Source of the DNA: Chryseobacterium vaccae
Lineage (GTDB): Bacteria > Bacteroidota > Bacteroidia > Flavobacteriales > Weeksellaceae
DNA: 64,000 nt
Assembly (NCBI RefSeq): GCF_009602705.1
Contig: NZ_VSWH01000001.1
Span: forward strand, 1,798,001-1,862,000
Reading direction: 5' to 3'
Shown: positions 17,918-29,917 of the stretch, piece by piece
How the letters are laid out: every line of letters starts with the position of its first letter
Numbering within the stretch: position 1 is the stretch's first letter
Translations under genes and position numbers: made by a program
The notes under the pieces: generated by a model
The model's database searches: none
The model's input: the letters and a program-made list of their open reading frames with translations, nothing else
Told to the model about the DNA's origin: nothing

Positions 17918-19294
17918 ATGGCTGATCCATTATTAAATCATAAACATCTTCTCTGGCGCGCAGGCTTCGGAACCGGTCTCAACCAGATTGAGGATATGAA
18001 GAATAAGAGTATTAAGACGCTCACGGATGAACTTTTCAAAGAAGAAACTTTCACAGAAGTAATTTATGATACGCCTGATCCTGATTTTACAGCCAATATG
18101 GACAACCGCCTACCTGAAGAAAAAAGAAAGGATTTACAACGCATCAACAGGGAGCAGAACAACGAGTTGAACCTCAATTTTCTTGATAAAATGGTCAACA
18201 GTCGTGAGCAGCTGCGTGAAAAGATGGCTTTTTTCTGGCACGGACATTTTGCCACAAGAGTAAATAATCCGAAATTTAACAAGAAACTTCTCAATACAAT
18301 CAGAAAAAATGCGCTGGGCAGCTTTAAAGATCTTCTTTTTGTTGTAAGCAGCTCTCCTGCCATGCTGAGTTTTCTCAATAATCAGCAGAATAAAAAGGAT
18401 CATCCCAATGAAAATTTTGCCCGCGAGGTAATGGAACTTTTTACCATGGGCAGAGGAAACTATACCGAGCAGGACATCCGTGAAGGGGCCAGAGCCTTTA
18501 CGGGATGGGGATTTGATAAAGAAGGGCAATTTAAAGAAAGAAAGCAGCTTCATGACGAAGGAAGCAAAACTTTTTTAGGAAAAACGGGAAATTTCAGGGG
18601 TACAGACATTTTAAACATCATTCTTGAGCAAAAGGTAACTGCCCGCTTTATTACCACTAAAATCTATAAGTTCTTTGTGAATGAAAATCCGGACAATAAG
18701 ATCATCGACACGCTGAGCAATGATTTCTATAACTCCGGCTATGATATAAAAAAACTCATGCATGCTATATTTTCAAGCTCGTGGTTTTATGATAAAAAGA
18801 ATATCGGGAACAGAATAAAATCTCCTATAGAGCTTATGGCCGGCATGATGCGGATGCTTCCAATGCATATCCAGAATCCGGAAAACCTCATCATTTATCA
18901 GAAACTTCTGGGGCAAATGCTGCTCTACCCTCCCAATGTATCCGGATGGCCGAATGGCAAATCATGGATAGACAGTTCTACCCTTATGCTGCGGTTGCAG
19001 ATTCCCCAGATATGGTCAGGATTAAGACCTCTGGAATACAGTCCAAGACAGGATGATGATATTGACATGGGCATGAAATCCCGTGAGACAGCCTTAAATA
19101 AAACCTTTAAAAATCCTAATATTACGATTGACTGGAGTAGTGTAGAAAAGGCTTTTGCCGGTAAAAATTGTGAAGATTATCTGATTCAGAATTCAGGAAC
19201 TCTTGATATGGCTTCGGTAAAGAATTTTTCAGATAAGAGTATAAAAATGACAGTGATCAACCTGATGTCTACACCGGAATATCAGTTAATGTAA
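17918..19294 (+). CDS. DUF1800-family protein
   Basis: A 458-residue protein of the DUF1800 family. Family features are HKHLLWRAGFGTG at the start, AFFWHGHFAT, NFAREVMELFTMGRGNYTEQDIREGARAFTGW and YPPNVSGWPNGKSWIDSSTLMLR. These proteins are almost always encoded next to a DUF1501 partner, as here (26 bp), but their biochemical role is not established. No signal peptide is obvious, so export may depend on the Tat signal of the partner. Confidence 0.88.
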   Translation: MADPLLNHKHLLWRAGFGTGLNQIEDMKNKSIKTLTDELFKEETFTEVIYDTPDPDFTANMDNRLPEEKRKDLQRINREQNNELNLNFLDKMVNSREQLREKMAFFWHGHFATRVNNPKFNKKLLNTIRKNALGSFKDLLFVVSSSPAMLSFLNNQQNKKDHPNENFAREVMELFTMGRGNYTEQDIREGARAFTGWGFDKEGQFKERKQLHDEGSKTFLGKTGNFRGTDILNIILEQKVTARFITTKIYKFFVNENPDNKIIDTLSNDFYNSGYDIKKLMHAIFSSSWFYDKKNIGNRIKSPIELMAGMMRMLPMHIQNPENLIIYQKLLGQMLLYPPNVSGWPNGKSWIDSSTLMLRLQIPQIWSGLRPLEYSPRQDDDIDMGMKSRETALNKTFKNPNITIDWSSVEKAFAGKNCEDYLIQNSGTLDMASVKNFSDKSIKMTVINLMSTPEYQLM

Positions 19295-19320
19295 GGTATT
19301 CATAACCAAAATCAAGAAGT

Positions 19321-20505
19321 ATGTTAATTAAAAGAAGAGAATTCCTCAAAATAAGTTCACTGGCCGCAGCTTCACTGATGATGCCTGATTTTTTAAAAGC
19401 AATGACACTTGACGGTGCATTGGAACAGAATCAGAAAATCCTGATCGTCCTTCAGTTCACAGGCGGTAATGACGGTTTGAACACTATTATTCCAATAAAA
19501 AATGATATTTATTTCAGGGAAAGAAACAGCATCGCTATCAAAGATTCTCTGACACTGAATGATGAAACGGGAATTAATCCCGCCCTTTCTTATTTTAAAG
19601 AACTTTTTGATAACGGTGAACTTTCTGTAATGAATAATGTTGGCTATCCTGAGCCTGATAAGTCCCATTTCAGAAGTATGGACATCTGGCATTCCGCAAG
19701 CCGGAGTGATGAGTTTCTGGAAACCGGATGGATAGGCCGTTTTCTGGATGAAGAATGTTACCGCTGTGAACATCCTACCCAGGCTCTGGAAGTAGATGAT
19801 ATGCTGAGCCTGGCCCTGAAAGGCGAAAATAACAAAGCTTTCGCGTTCAAAGATCCCAAAAGGCTCTATCAGACCAGTCAGGAAAAATATTTCAAGGCTT
19901 TGTATGACCACCATCATGAAGATGAAACGGTTTCTTATTTATATCAAACACTAGGTTCCACTATCAATAACGCCGACTATATTTTTGAAAAAAGTAAAGC
20001 TAAAAAAACGGATCAGATCTATCCTGGTTCACAGTTAGGAAAAGATTTCCGGACTGTAGCTTCTCTGATCAAATCTGATATCAACACCCAGGTATATTAC
20101 CTTTCTGTAGGAAGTTTCGATACCCATGTTAACCAGAATGAAAGACAAAAAAAGCTGTTCATCGACATCAATGAAGCTGTAAAATCTTTTGTAGCCGATA
20201 TGAAAAGTAACGGACTTTTTAACGATATTCTTCTGATGACCTTCTCGGAATTCGGCCGCCGTGTAGCCCAGAATGCCAGCAACGGAACCGATCACGGAAC
20301 CGCCAATCAGATGTTTTTTATCAGCGGCGGGCTTAAGAAAAAAGGACTTTTAAATGCTCTCCCCGATCTTCAAAAGCTGAATCAGGGTGATCTGATTTAT
20401 ACAGAAGATTTCAGAAAAGTGTATGCTACCATTCTGAAAAACTGGCTTAAAGCAGACTCTTCCAAAGTGCTGGGCTGGAAAAACGGAGTTTATGATTTTA
20501 TCTGA
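19321..20505 (+). CDS. DUF1501-family protein with Tat signal
   Basis: A 394-residue protein of the DUF1501 (sulfatase-like/alkaline phosphatase fold) family. The N-terminus, KRREFLKISSLAAASLMMP, is a twin-arginine export signal. LQFTGGNDGLNTIIP, SHFRSMDIWHSA, LSVGSFDTHVNQ and EFGRRVAQNASNGTDHGTAN are family motifs with the probable metal ligands. It forms an operon with DUF1800. The substrate is unknown. Confidence 0.88.
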   Translation: MLIKRREFLKISSLAAASLMMPDFLKAMTLDGALEQNQKILIVLQFTGGNDGLNTIIPIKNDIYFRERNSIAIKDSLTLNDETGINPALSYFKELFDNGELSVMNNVGYPEPDKSHFRSMDIWHSASRSDEFLETGWIGRFLDEECYRCEHPTQALEVDDMLSLALKGENNKAFAFKDPKRLYQTSQEKYFKALYDHHHEDETVSYLYQTLGSTINNADYIFEKSKAKKTDQIYPGSQLGKDFRTVASLIKSDINTQVYYLSVGSFDTHVNQNERQKKLFIDINEAVKSFVADMKSNGLFNDILLMTFSEFGRRVAQNASNGTDHGTANQMFFISGGLKKKGLLNALPDLQKLNQGDLIYTEDFRKVYATILKNWLKADSSKVLGWKNGVYDFI

Positions 20506-20684
20506 TGATTTTTAACGTTGATTGATCTAGTTTGTTGGATTTGAGCCAGGACGCAAGATTATTTTTACATTCTACATGGACATAAGAGCGATTTTATCTC
20601 CGATAAAATTTCATAGCGTTGATTTTTGTGGGAATAAATAGTTTCCCACAGATTGCCCCAGATGGCACATATTTTTATGGATTA

Positions 20685-20730
20685 GGCGGACTAAAGTCCA
20701 GCTGTATTGAATAAATTCTACAGAGTAGCA
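20685..20730 (+). repeat. Repeat R2, left copy
   Basis: The block GGCGGACTAAAGTCCA through TTGAATAAATTCTACAGAG recurs inverted at about 24640-24680 and directly at about 55362-55400. The surrounding gap, 20506-21255, has no gene and also holds an AGAATCAACTCCGTTGATTC motif that recurs at about 45620. Confidence 0.6.
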
Positions 20731-21103
20731 TGAAAATTTTTAATTAAAAACTCTTTGATGTTTTTTTGTCTCGCAGATTATGCAGATCTATTTTCAACAT
20801 TAATAAAAACCGTAGCTTTTTTTAAAGCTTAAGTGAACTTATATGCATAAAGTTTTTTAAACTTATTTTTACTAAAGTATGAAAAATTTCATTGCCACGG
20901 ATACACGAATTATTTTATTAGGGCATTAGGGGAATAAAAAATATCGCAAAGGCTTTATTATTAATACTGTTGATTTTAGGGAGCAAAGAGCAGAATCAAC
21001 TCCGTTGATTCGATGAAGCGGACGTTAAAAAATGTGATTTAATATCTCCAGATCTTCATAAAATCTGCATAATCCTAGATAAACATTTTCATTCAGATCT
21101 GCT

Positions 21104-21211
21104 GAAAATCTTTGATTTTCTCGCGCCTTAAAAACATCATGATAGTTTAAAAACATTGAGAAAATCTAACAAAAATAAACCTTACAAACCCTTAAAAGGA
21201 TCCATAAGGTT
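21104..21211 (+). repeat. Repeat R1, left arm of inverted repeat
   Basis: This 108-bp block matches the reverse complement of 24466-24572 at roughly 90 percent by eye, including GCGCCTTAAAAACATCATGA and a terminal hairpin with AACCTTA/TAAGGTT ends. The two arms flank the rtcB-hopJ-WYL cassette. A partial third copy lies at about 45714-45750. Confidence 0.78.
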
Positions 21212-21255
21212 CACATGGTAATATTATTTACTGACTTACAATCAGATCTACAAGC

Positions 21256-22653
<1,398 letters not shown>

Positions 22654-22744
22654 TTAATTTTTCAGAGCCTTATCTGTCTTCATTTTTGGTTTTATTATCC
22701 TATTCAGGCAAAGCTGCTACAATTTATTGTTATTCATTTCTATG

Positions 22745-22936
22745 TAACCCTGGTGAGATTCGAACTCACATTCCCGATTGGCATTGAGGCTGTAAATACG
22801 CTTCCCTACTTTTCTGAAAATTTCGGTGCATCTGTAAACTCTACCCATTAGTCCGCGCAGGTCTAACCGGAATATCCTCAAACTCTACGAATACGTAAAT
22901 TTTTCCGTAGGCTTTTCCTTTTAAGCTACAAGGTCA
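22745..22936 (-). ncRNA. tRNA-like RNA A, with large insertions, upstream of rtcB
   Basis: Minus-strand sequence with exact tRNA geometry at both ends. An 8-bp acceptor stem (TGACCTTG 22936-22929 with CAGGGTTA 22752-22745) includes two G-U pairs. The TA linker is followed by a D-arm (GCTT/AAGC, loop with GG, 22926-22911). A T-arm (GTGAG TTCGAAT CTCAC, 22769-22753) abuts the acceptor without a gap. The anticodon position is a 5-bp stem CTACG/CGTAG with a 16-nt loop, so no normal anticodon is seen. About 115 nt then intervene before the T-arm, closed by TTGAGG/CCTCAA. CCA is not encoded. The RNA begins 11 nt after the -7 box. Bacterial YrlA Y RNAs also mimic tRNAs; whether this is one is not shown. 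Confidence 0.72.
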
Positions 22937-22946
22937 TTTTGATGAT

Positions 22947-22983
22947 GCAAAGTAACAACACAAGTACGCAATAATTGTGCGCA
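22947..22983 (-). promoter_or_regulatory. Shared operator-promoter, site A (rtcB/tRNA-like A)
   Basis: On the minus strand TGCGCA (22983-22978) and TGCGTA (22970-22965) lie 13 bp apart, start to start, followed after 10 bp by TACTTTGC (22954-22947). The same elements with the same spacing occur at 27782-27818 and 32189-32225. No TTG -33 element at standard distance is seen, so an activator at the TRCGYA boxes is likely. Confidence 0.82.
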
Positions 22984-22999
22984 GATGAAAAAATTTAAT

Positions 23000-23007
23000 T
23001 ATTTTTG
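23000..23007 (+). promoter_or_regulatory. Promoter -7 box of hopJ-WYL
   Basis: TATTTTTG matches TAnnTTTG and lies 13 nt before the hopJ start. It diverges from site A, so the operator region could control both directions. Confidence 0.6.
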
Positions 23008-23020
23008 AAAAAAAATATGC

Positions 23021-23353
23021 ATGTTATCAGAAATAGTAAAAAACAACCCAGAGTCTATTCAGTTCAAAGAAGTTATCGCTTATATTGACGAGCATTATGA
23101 TTTTACTCCTACTGCATTTAAAAACGGAAACACAATGAATGAGGCCGGACAGAACAACAGTTCGTGCAAAGTTTTCAGTTTTGCAAAACTTCAGAAACTA
23201 TCCAAAGAACAAACTCTTCCACTTTTTGCAGAATTCTACAAAGAGGATGTTTTAAAAAATCCCGAAGGAACGGACCACCAGAACATCAGAAACTTTATGG
23301 AATATGGATGGGACGGAATTGTCTTTGAAGGAGAAGCCCTGAAAGAGAAGTAA
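23021..23353 (+). CDS. HopJ-family protein
   Basis: A 110-residue cytoplasmic protein of the HopJ type III effector family (PF08888): FKEVIAYIDEHYDFTPTAFKNG, NEAGQNNSSCKVFSFAKLQ, GTDHQNIRNFMEYGWDGI. Despite the name, this family is widespread in bacteria without type III secretion and has no known biochemical role. It is the first gene of an operon with a WYL regulator (43 bp) and is divergent from the rtcB unit. Confidence 0.8.
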   Translation: MLSEIVKNNPESIQFKEVIAYIDEHYDFTPTAFKNGNTMNEAGQNNSSCKVFSFAKLQKLSKEQTLPLFAEFYKEDVLKNPEGTDHQNIRNFMEYGWDGIVFEGEALKEK

Positions 23354-23396
23354 TGATAAGATAAATTCTCACTCACCCTTTTAAAAACGTACAACC

Positions 23397-24410
23397 ATGT
23401 CATCCAATAAAAACGCACTGATCCGCTATAAAACGCTGGATAAATGTTTAAAAAACAAGTACCGGAAATACACTCTGGAAGATCTTATCGACGAATGTTC
23501 CGAAGCCCTTTTTGAGTTTGAGGGGAAAGAATCTTATGTAAGCAGACGTACTGTTCAGCTCGACCTTCAGAATATGCGCAGTGAGAAATTCGGATATGAA
23601 GCGCCAATTGAGGTATATGAAAGGAAATATTACCGTTACAGCGATCCTGAGTACAGTATTCATAATATTTCAGTGAACGAAAGTGATCTGAAAGCCATGA
23701 ACAATGCCATACAGATCCTGAAGCAGTTCAAAGATTTTTCAATGTTCAAAGAGATGAACGGGGTGATTCAGAAACTGGAAGATTCGATTCATTCCACCAG
23801 CCAGAAATCCATTATCCATCTTGATAAAAATGAACAGCTGAAAGGTCTGGAACATATTGATATTCTTTACGAAAGCATTGCCAATAAAAAAGTTTTAAAT
23901 ATTCTGTACCGCAGTTTCACAGCAAAGGAATCCAGCAGTTACCTTGTACATCCGCAGTTATTGAAAGAGTTTAACAACCGATGGTTCCTCATCTGCATCC
24001 ATAAAGGCAAAATATATAACCTTGCTTTGGACAGAATGGAAAAAATAACCCCGGAAGAAGATCTGCCTTATATTGATAAAGATCTGGACGGTGATGAATA
24101 TTTTAAAGATATTGTAGGAGTGACGGTTTCTGAAGGTATGGCTCCTAAAAACGTCATTTTCTTCGTCGACTCTTCCAATTCTCCTTATATAAAGACCAAG
24201 CCTCTGCACAAGAGTCAGGAAATCATCAGCGAAACAGAAGAGGGCACATTATTTAAAATTTGTGTTCAGATTAACTTTGAGCTGGAAAGACTGCTGCTGG
24301 GTTTCGGAGAATCTCTGATTGTTCATAAACCCCGGAAGCTGAGGTTGAGAATGGAGGAAAAGTTTAAAGCCGGATATGGAAATTATAAAAATCTGGATAT
24401 TCCGGATTAA
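23397..24410 (+). CDS. WYL-domain transcriptional regulator
   Basis: A 337-residue regulator. The N-terminal winged helix-turn-helix spans about residues 5-80 (YTLEDLIDECSEAL, SRRTVQLDLQNMR). A central WYL domain follows (ILYRSFTAKESSSYLVHPQLL, NRWFLICIHKGKIYNLALDRM), with a C-terminal WCX-like extension ending RLRMEEKFKAGYGNYKNL. WYL domains are thought to sense nucleic acid or nucleotide ligands. Its position, divergent from rtcB and beside the shared operator, makes it the best candidate regulator of the three TRCGYA promoters; in Salmonella that role is filled by RtcR. Regulation is inferred. Confidence 0.88.
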   Translation: MSSNKNALIRYKTLDKCLKNKYRKYTLEDLIDECSEALFEFEGKESYVSRRTVQLDLQNMRSEKFGYEAPIEVYERKYYRYSDPEYSIHNISVNESDLKAMNNAIQILKQFKDFSMFKEMNGVIQKLEDSIHSTSQKSIIHLDKNEQLKGLEHIDILYESIANKKVLNILYRSFTAKESSSYLVHPQLLKEFNNRWFLICIHKGKIYNLALDRMEKITPEEDLPYIDKDLDGDEYFKDIVGVTVSEGMAPKNVIFFVDSSNSPYIKTKPLHKSQEIISETEEGTLFKICVQINFELERLLLGFGESLIVHKPRKLRLRMEEKFKAGYGNYKNLDIPD

Positions 24411-24465
24411 AACGGATAAGCTTTGAATCTGCAATTATTTTCTCAGCGGATTGACCTTACTATTA

Positions 24466-24572
24466 AACCTTATAGTTCCTTTTAAGGATTTGTAAGGTTT
24501 ATTTTTTGGGATTTTCGCAAGGTTTTTAAACTATCATGATGTTTTTAAGGCGCAAGAAAATCAAAGATTTTC
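24466..24572 (-). repeat. Repeat R1, right arm of inverted repeat
   Basis: Inverted counterpart of 21104-21211, with the AACCTTA/TAAGGTT hairpin at its gene-proximal end and GAAAATCAAAGATTTTC at the other. It starts about 55 bp after the WYL stop. An inverted R2 copy follows at about 24640-24680. The rest of 24411-24898 holds no supported gene. Confidence 0.78.
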
Positions 24573-24898
24573 GGTGTGCTCATCTCCATAAAAAGTCTGT
24601 GTCAAAAGAATCTGCAAAATTTGCGAGAGAAAAAAGCTGTAGAATATATTCAATAGAGGTGGACTTTAGTCCGCCTAAATAATAAAAACCCAATCCTTTG
24701 GCTTTAGCCTAAATTTCTACAGCAAATACGCCATCTGCACAATAAGCGAGCGAATAAAATATGGATTAAGATCTGTGTCATCTGGGGTAATCTGTGAGAA
24801 ACCATTAAGCCCAATAAAAGCCCTGCCCTACAAAGCCGATCTCAGGGAAAATAAAAAATGGCTTAGAAATTGTATTTACTTACCTATAAAATAACACT

Positions 24899-25036
24899 AT
24901 GAAATCAAGAATATTTAAAGCCCTGATTGCTATTATAGCTCCGATTGCTATAGAATATATTGTAAAGAAAATATCAGAGAGATTTGATAAAAAAGAAGGG
25001 GAAAAACCAAAGGAACCCAAACAGATTACTGCTTAA
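24899..25036 (+). CDS. Small membrane-active or membrane-anchored peptide
   Basis: A 45-codon frame: an N-terminal hydrophobic helix (residues 6-21, FKALIAIIAPIAIEYI) follows two basic residues, and the tail is Lys/Glu-rich, ending PKQITA. It has an ATG, a clean stop and its own strong terminator 30 bp downstream, which supports a real small gene. The composition fits a small inner-membrane protein or a type I toxin-like peptide, but neither is shown. Confidence 0.55.
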   Translation: MKSRIFKALIAIIAPIAIEYIVKKISERFDKKEGEKPKEPKQITA

Positions 25037-25066
25037 ACAAAGGTAGTTAAAATTTAAAATTGTTGA

Positions 25067-25102
25067 AAAGAGGTTGTCATATATTGAACAGCCTCTTTTT
25101 TT
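25067..25102 (+). terminator. Terminator of the 45-residue peptide gene
   Basis: An 11-bp stem AAAGAGGTTGT/ACAGCCTCTTT (one G-U pair) is followed by a T-run. Confidence 0.88.
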
Positions 25103-25212
25103 CTGCTGACGGTATAAATTATAAGTAATGAAATAATGAGCAATAAGTAATACCCTTTATTTTTATTAATTACAGGCTTAAATTCTTACAAATTTTCCTG
25201 ACTGTTTTACTC

Positions 25213-25767
25213 CTACAAATTCAGTCCTTTTACAGAAAAGTATCCGTCTTTCACCTCAATAACGGTTCTCTTTCCGTAGCCGATCTGCAATTTAAACATA
25301 TTATCTAACGGGAACAGAAGAATTACCTGCAGGATGAGCCGTATTACGCCTGCATGGGTTATCAAAAGGATCTTATCTCTATCTTCAACAGCGGCAAGTT
25401 CATTCCAGAAATTGATAACACGGGACTGCATTTCCAGAAGATTTTCACCTTGTGAAGCTTTTACGTGAATAAAATCTTCATACCAGGGATTGATCTCTTC
25501 TTCCGGAATTTCTGTCCACGGTTTCATTTCCCAGGTTCCGAAATTCATTTCGCGCAGTCTTTCATCTGTGGTATAATTCATCTGAAGATACTCTGCTAAA
25601 AGGGTACACCGCTGGGAAGGACTTGAAATCACCCTGTCAAAGTTTCGCTCCAGCTTCAGATTCTTAAAATCTTCAATATAGTTTTCCTTTAAAGGCATTT
25701 CTGCAAATCCATAACATAAGTTCGACGGATTTTCTACTGCGGTATGGCGGATCAGATGAATTTCCAT
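25213..25767 (-). CDS. cobC: Alpha-ribazole phosphatase (histidine phosphatase)
   Basis: A 184-residue histidine-phosphatase-superfamily enzyme. The catalytic motif is LIRHTAVENPSNLCYG at the N-terminus, with the second His in LITHAGVIRLIL. In this operon it should dephosphorylate alpha-ribazole-5'-phosphate or adenosylcobalamin-5'-phosphate, the last step of the nucleotide loop. It overlaps cobS by 16 bp. Confidence 0.85.
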   Translation of the reverse strand: MEIHLIRHTAVENPSNLCYGFAEMPLKENYIEDFKNLKLERNFDRVISSPSQRCTLLAEYLQMNYTTDERLREMNFGTWEMKPWTEIPEEEINPWYEDFIHVKASQGENLLEMQSRVINFWNELAAVEDRDKILLITHAGVIRLILQVILLFPLDNMFKLQIGYGKRTVIEVKDGYFSVKGLNL

Positions 25768-26534
25768 ACAATCATTGTTCCAAGGTAAAACAAAACTTCG
25801 CTCACTTGCTGTACAGATCCAAGGCAGTCTCCTGTATAACCGCCGATGTGTTTCTTAAAATACCAGCCCATACAGATTTTTCCAATATATGCCAATACGA
25901 ATGCCACAATCAGACGGGGATCCGGAATCAGGGCAAAAGCCACTAATACACTGAAAAAGCTCACCAATAAAGATATTCCATTCAAAGGCCTGTTGGCCAA
26001 CGGTTTTGATTTGCTGACATCAATATCCGTCACATATTGGTGGGTATAGATCATCGTTCCTGAAATAAAGCGGCTGGCCGTATGAGCAAGAACAATAATG
26101 CTGAATGTCGGGATCAGATCCATGTTTCCCAATGCTTTGATACTAAAAAACTTCAGAGAAAATAACAGTATAATTCCTACTGCCCCATAAGCTCCTACCC
26201 TGCTGTCTTTCATAATGGTGAGGATCTTTTCTTTTCCGTAGCCGCCTCCGAAACTGTCACAGACATCCGTAAAACCGTCTTCATGGAAAGCTCCGGTAAG
26301 CAGAACACTGGAAATCATCATCAGGACAATGGCAATATCCAGGTTAAAAATATGATAGGAAAGATAGAGGACAACAGCATTGATAAGCCCGACCAGCAGC
26401 CCTACCCAGGCAAAATATTTCTGCGACTGGTTCATAATTTCCCCGGAATACGGAATCTTGAACGGAACCGGAATTCTCGTAAAGAACATCAGGGCCGTTG
26501 CAAAATAGATCAGTTCGTTTTTTACCGCTTTCAT
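25752..26534 (-). CDS. cobS: Adenosylcobinamide-GDP ribazoletransferase
   Basis: A 260-residue integral membrane enzyme that joins adenosylcobinamide-GDP to alpha-ribazole. It shows TALMFFTRIPVPF at the N-terminus and the signature GAFHEDGFTDVCDSFGGGYGKEKILTIMKDSRVGAYG. About seven membrane helices follow. It begins directly after the cobT stop and overlaps cobC, so this is a tight operon. Confidence 0.92.
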   Translation of the reverse strand: MKAVKNELIYFATALMFFTRIPVPFKIPYSGEIMNQSQKYFAWVGLLVGLINAVVLYLSYHIFNLDIAIVLMMISSVLLTGAFHEDGFTDVCDSFGGGYGKEKILTIMKDSRVGAYGAVGIILLFSLKFFSIKALGNMDLIPTFSIIVLAHTASRFISGTMIYTHQYVTDIDVSKSKPLANRPLNGISLLVSFFSVLVAFALIPDPRLIVAFVLAYIGKICMGWYFKKHIGGYTGDCLGSVQQVSEVLFYLGTMIVWKFI

Positions 26535-27575
<1,041 letters not shown>

Positions 27576-27699
27576 TTAGTGAAATTGGGGAGGTTTTGGG
27601 GTAAATATGATGAGCTTTTGTTTTGAAAAAAAAGAAAAAAGAGAAAAGATAATAGACGAAGAGATGATAGATGGATAGATAATAGACATTAAGATTTAA

Positions 27700-28587
<888 letters not shown>

Positions 28588-28588
28588 C

Positions 28589-29263
28589 ATGAAACTATTT
28601 CAATGGTTCAGAAAAGAAAAAGCAATGAAAAATAACAATACAGGATCTGGAATTCAGACAGGAAAAAATAACGACAATGTACCACCACATCCTTTTATTG
28701 AAAGATGTAAATACCTCAGAGAGGAATATGGATTGATTGTTCCTGATGTTTATATTTCATTTTTTACCCGGCATAAGGTATCAGAAAACAATTTCAGGTA
28801 CAAATGTCTTTGGGATAATGAGATTTATGAAAGGGTATTTTATACCAAAGAATTTATTTTGTATGCTGTAAAAAGATATACGGAAATTCATGGCGAGCAA
28901 GCTGATTATGCCCATCTACAGGAAATTCTGGATGAAGCCCATTATGAATTTATCCTTAAAGAGAACAGGTTTGCAGCAGATCATATGGATATTTCTTTCA
29001 TCGATCAATGCTATGAAGAACTGGAAAGAAACCAGGACTACCTTATGATAGGAATCGAAACCTATGCTGATTGCGGCGGTGCTGAATATATGATTATGAC
29101 CAGTGATAAAAAAGGATATAGAGGAGGAAGCTATCATGGTATGTCTGAGGATCTGGATATTAATGGCATTACAATTACCTATGAAGTCCTGAATTATTAT
29201 GGAACAGTTGGTGAAACCATTATAAAGGAACACTCATCTGCCAGGAATAACCAATCCTATTAA
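28589..29263 (+). CDS. Unknown protein, tandem paralogue 1
   Basis: A 224-residue soluble protein starting 1 bp after the rlaP stop. It is clearly paralogous to the next gene: both start MKLFQWF, then PPHPFIE and EE(Y/F)GL, then RY-E-HG, LDE, YEF-LKE and FI-QCY-E. I recognise no domain. The acidic, single-domain look and position inside an RNA-repair operon could fit an immunity-like or adaptor protein, but this is only a guess. Confidence 0.68.
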   Translation: MKLFQWFRKEKAMKNNNTGSGIQTGKNNDNVPPHPFIERCKYLREEYGLIVPDVYISFFTRHKVSENNFRYKCLWDNEIYERVFYTKEFILYAVKRYTEIHGEQADYAHLQEILDEAHYEFILKENRFAADHMDISFIDQCYEELERNQDYLMIGIETYADCGGAEYMIMTSDKKGYRGGSYHGMSEDLDINGITITYEVLNYYGTVGETIIKEHSSARNNQSY

Positions 29264-29273
29264 ATAAAAAACA

Positions 29274-29903
29274 ATGAAATTATTTCAATGGTTTAAAAAT
29301 ATGAGCGAGGAAACTCAAAATGTCCGGAGAAAAAAAGAATCCGAACCACCTCATCCTTTTATTGAACAATGCAGAGTTTTAAAAGAGGAATTCGGATTGG
29401 TAGTTCCTCCATCTGCTATTGACTCTCTGGTACGTTTCAATCTTCCAAAAGATCATTATTATTACAGTCCGTTCTGGCATTTTGATAACGATCACCTTGA
29501 AATATTTTTCACTGAGAAATTTATTGAACATGTTATAAATCGGTATCAGGAAGTACATGGCAGAGAAGTAGATTTAGCCCAACTTCAGGATTTACTGGAT
29601 GAGATGAGGTATGAATTTAACCTGAAAGAAGACTGTTTTGATAACACTATTCAAGATTCGGGTTTCATCAATCAATGTTACAGAGAATTCAAAGATTCTG
29701 GTGAAGAACTGATTATTACGCTTGATTTCGATTTCCAAAATCTTGTTCTTACCACTGAACTGACAGGACAGGTCGGGCAGGATTATCCGGGTTTAAATAC
29801 CTTATACAGAACGACTGCCGGAATCAGATATGAAGAGCTTCAGGATTACCAGTCGCTTGAAGAAGTTATCCGAAAAGTCCGGAATCAGGAAGGAACCTCC
29901 TAA
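29274..29903 (+). CDS. Unknown protein, tandem paralogue 2
   Basis: A 209-residue soluble protein, a duplicate of the previous gene with much divergence in the first third and in the C-terminus (LITLDFDFQNLVLTTELTGQ). The spacing to its neighbours is 10 and 14 bp, so it is in the same operon. Its function is unknown. Confidence 0.68.
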   Translation: MKLFQWFKNMSEETQNVRRKKESEPPHPFIEQCRVLKEEFGLVVPPSAIDSLVRFNLPKDHYYYSPFWHFDNDHLEIFFTEKFIEHVINRYQEVHGREVDLAQLQDLLDEMRYEFNLKEDCFDNTIQDSGFINQCYREFKDSGEELIITLDFDFQNLVLTTELTGQVGQDYPGLNTLYRTTAGIRYEELQDYQSLEEVIRKVRNQEGTS

Positions 29904-29917
29904 TTTGATTAAAAATA

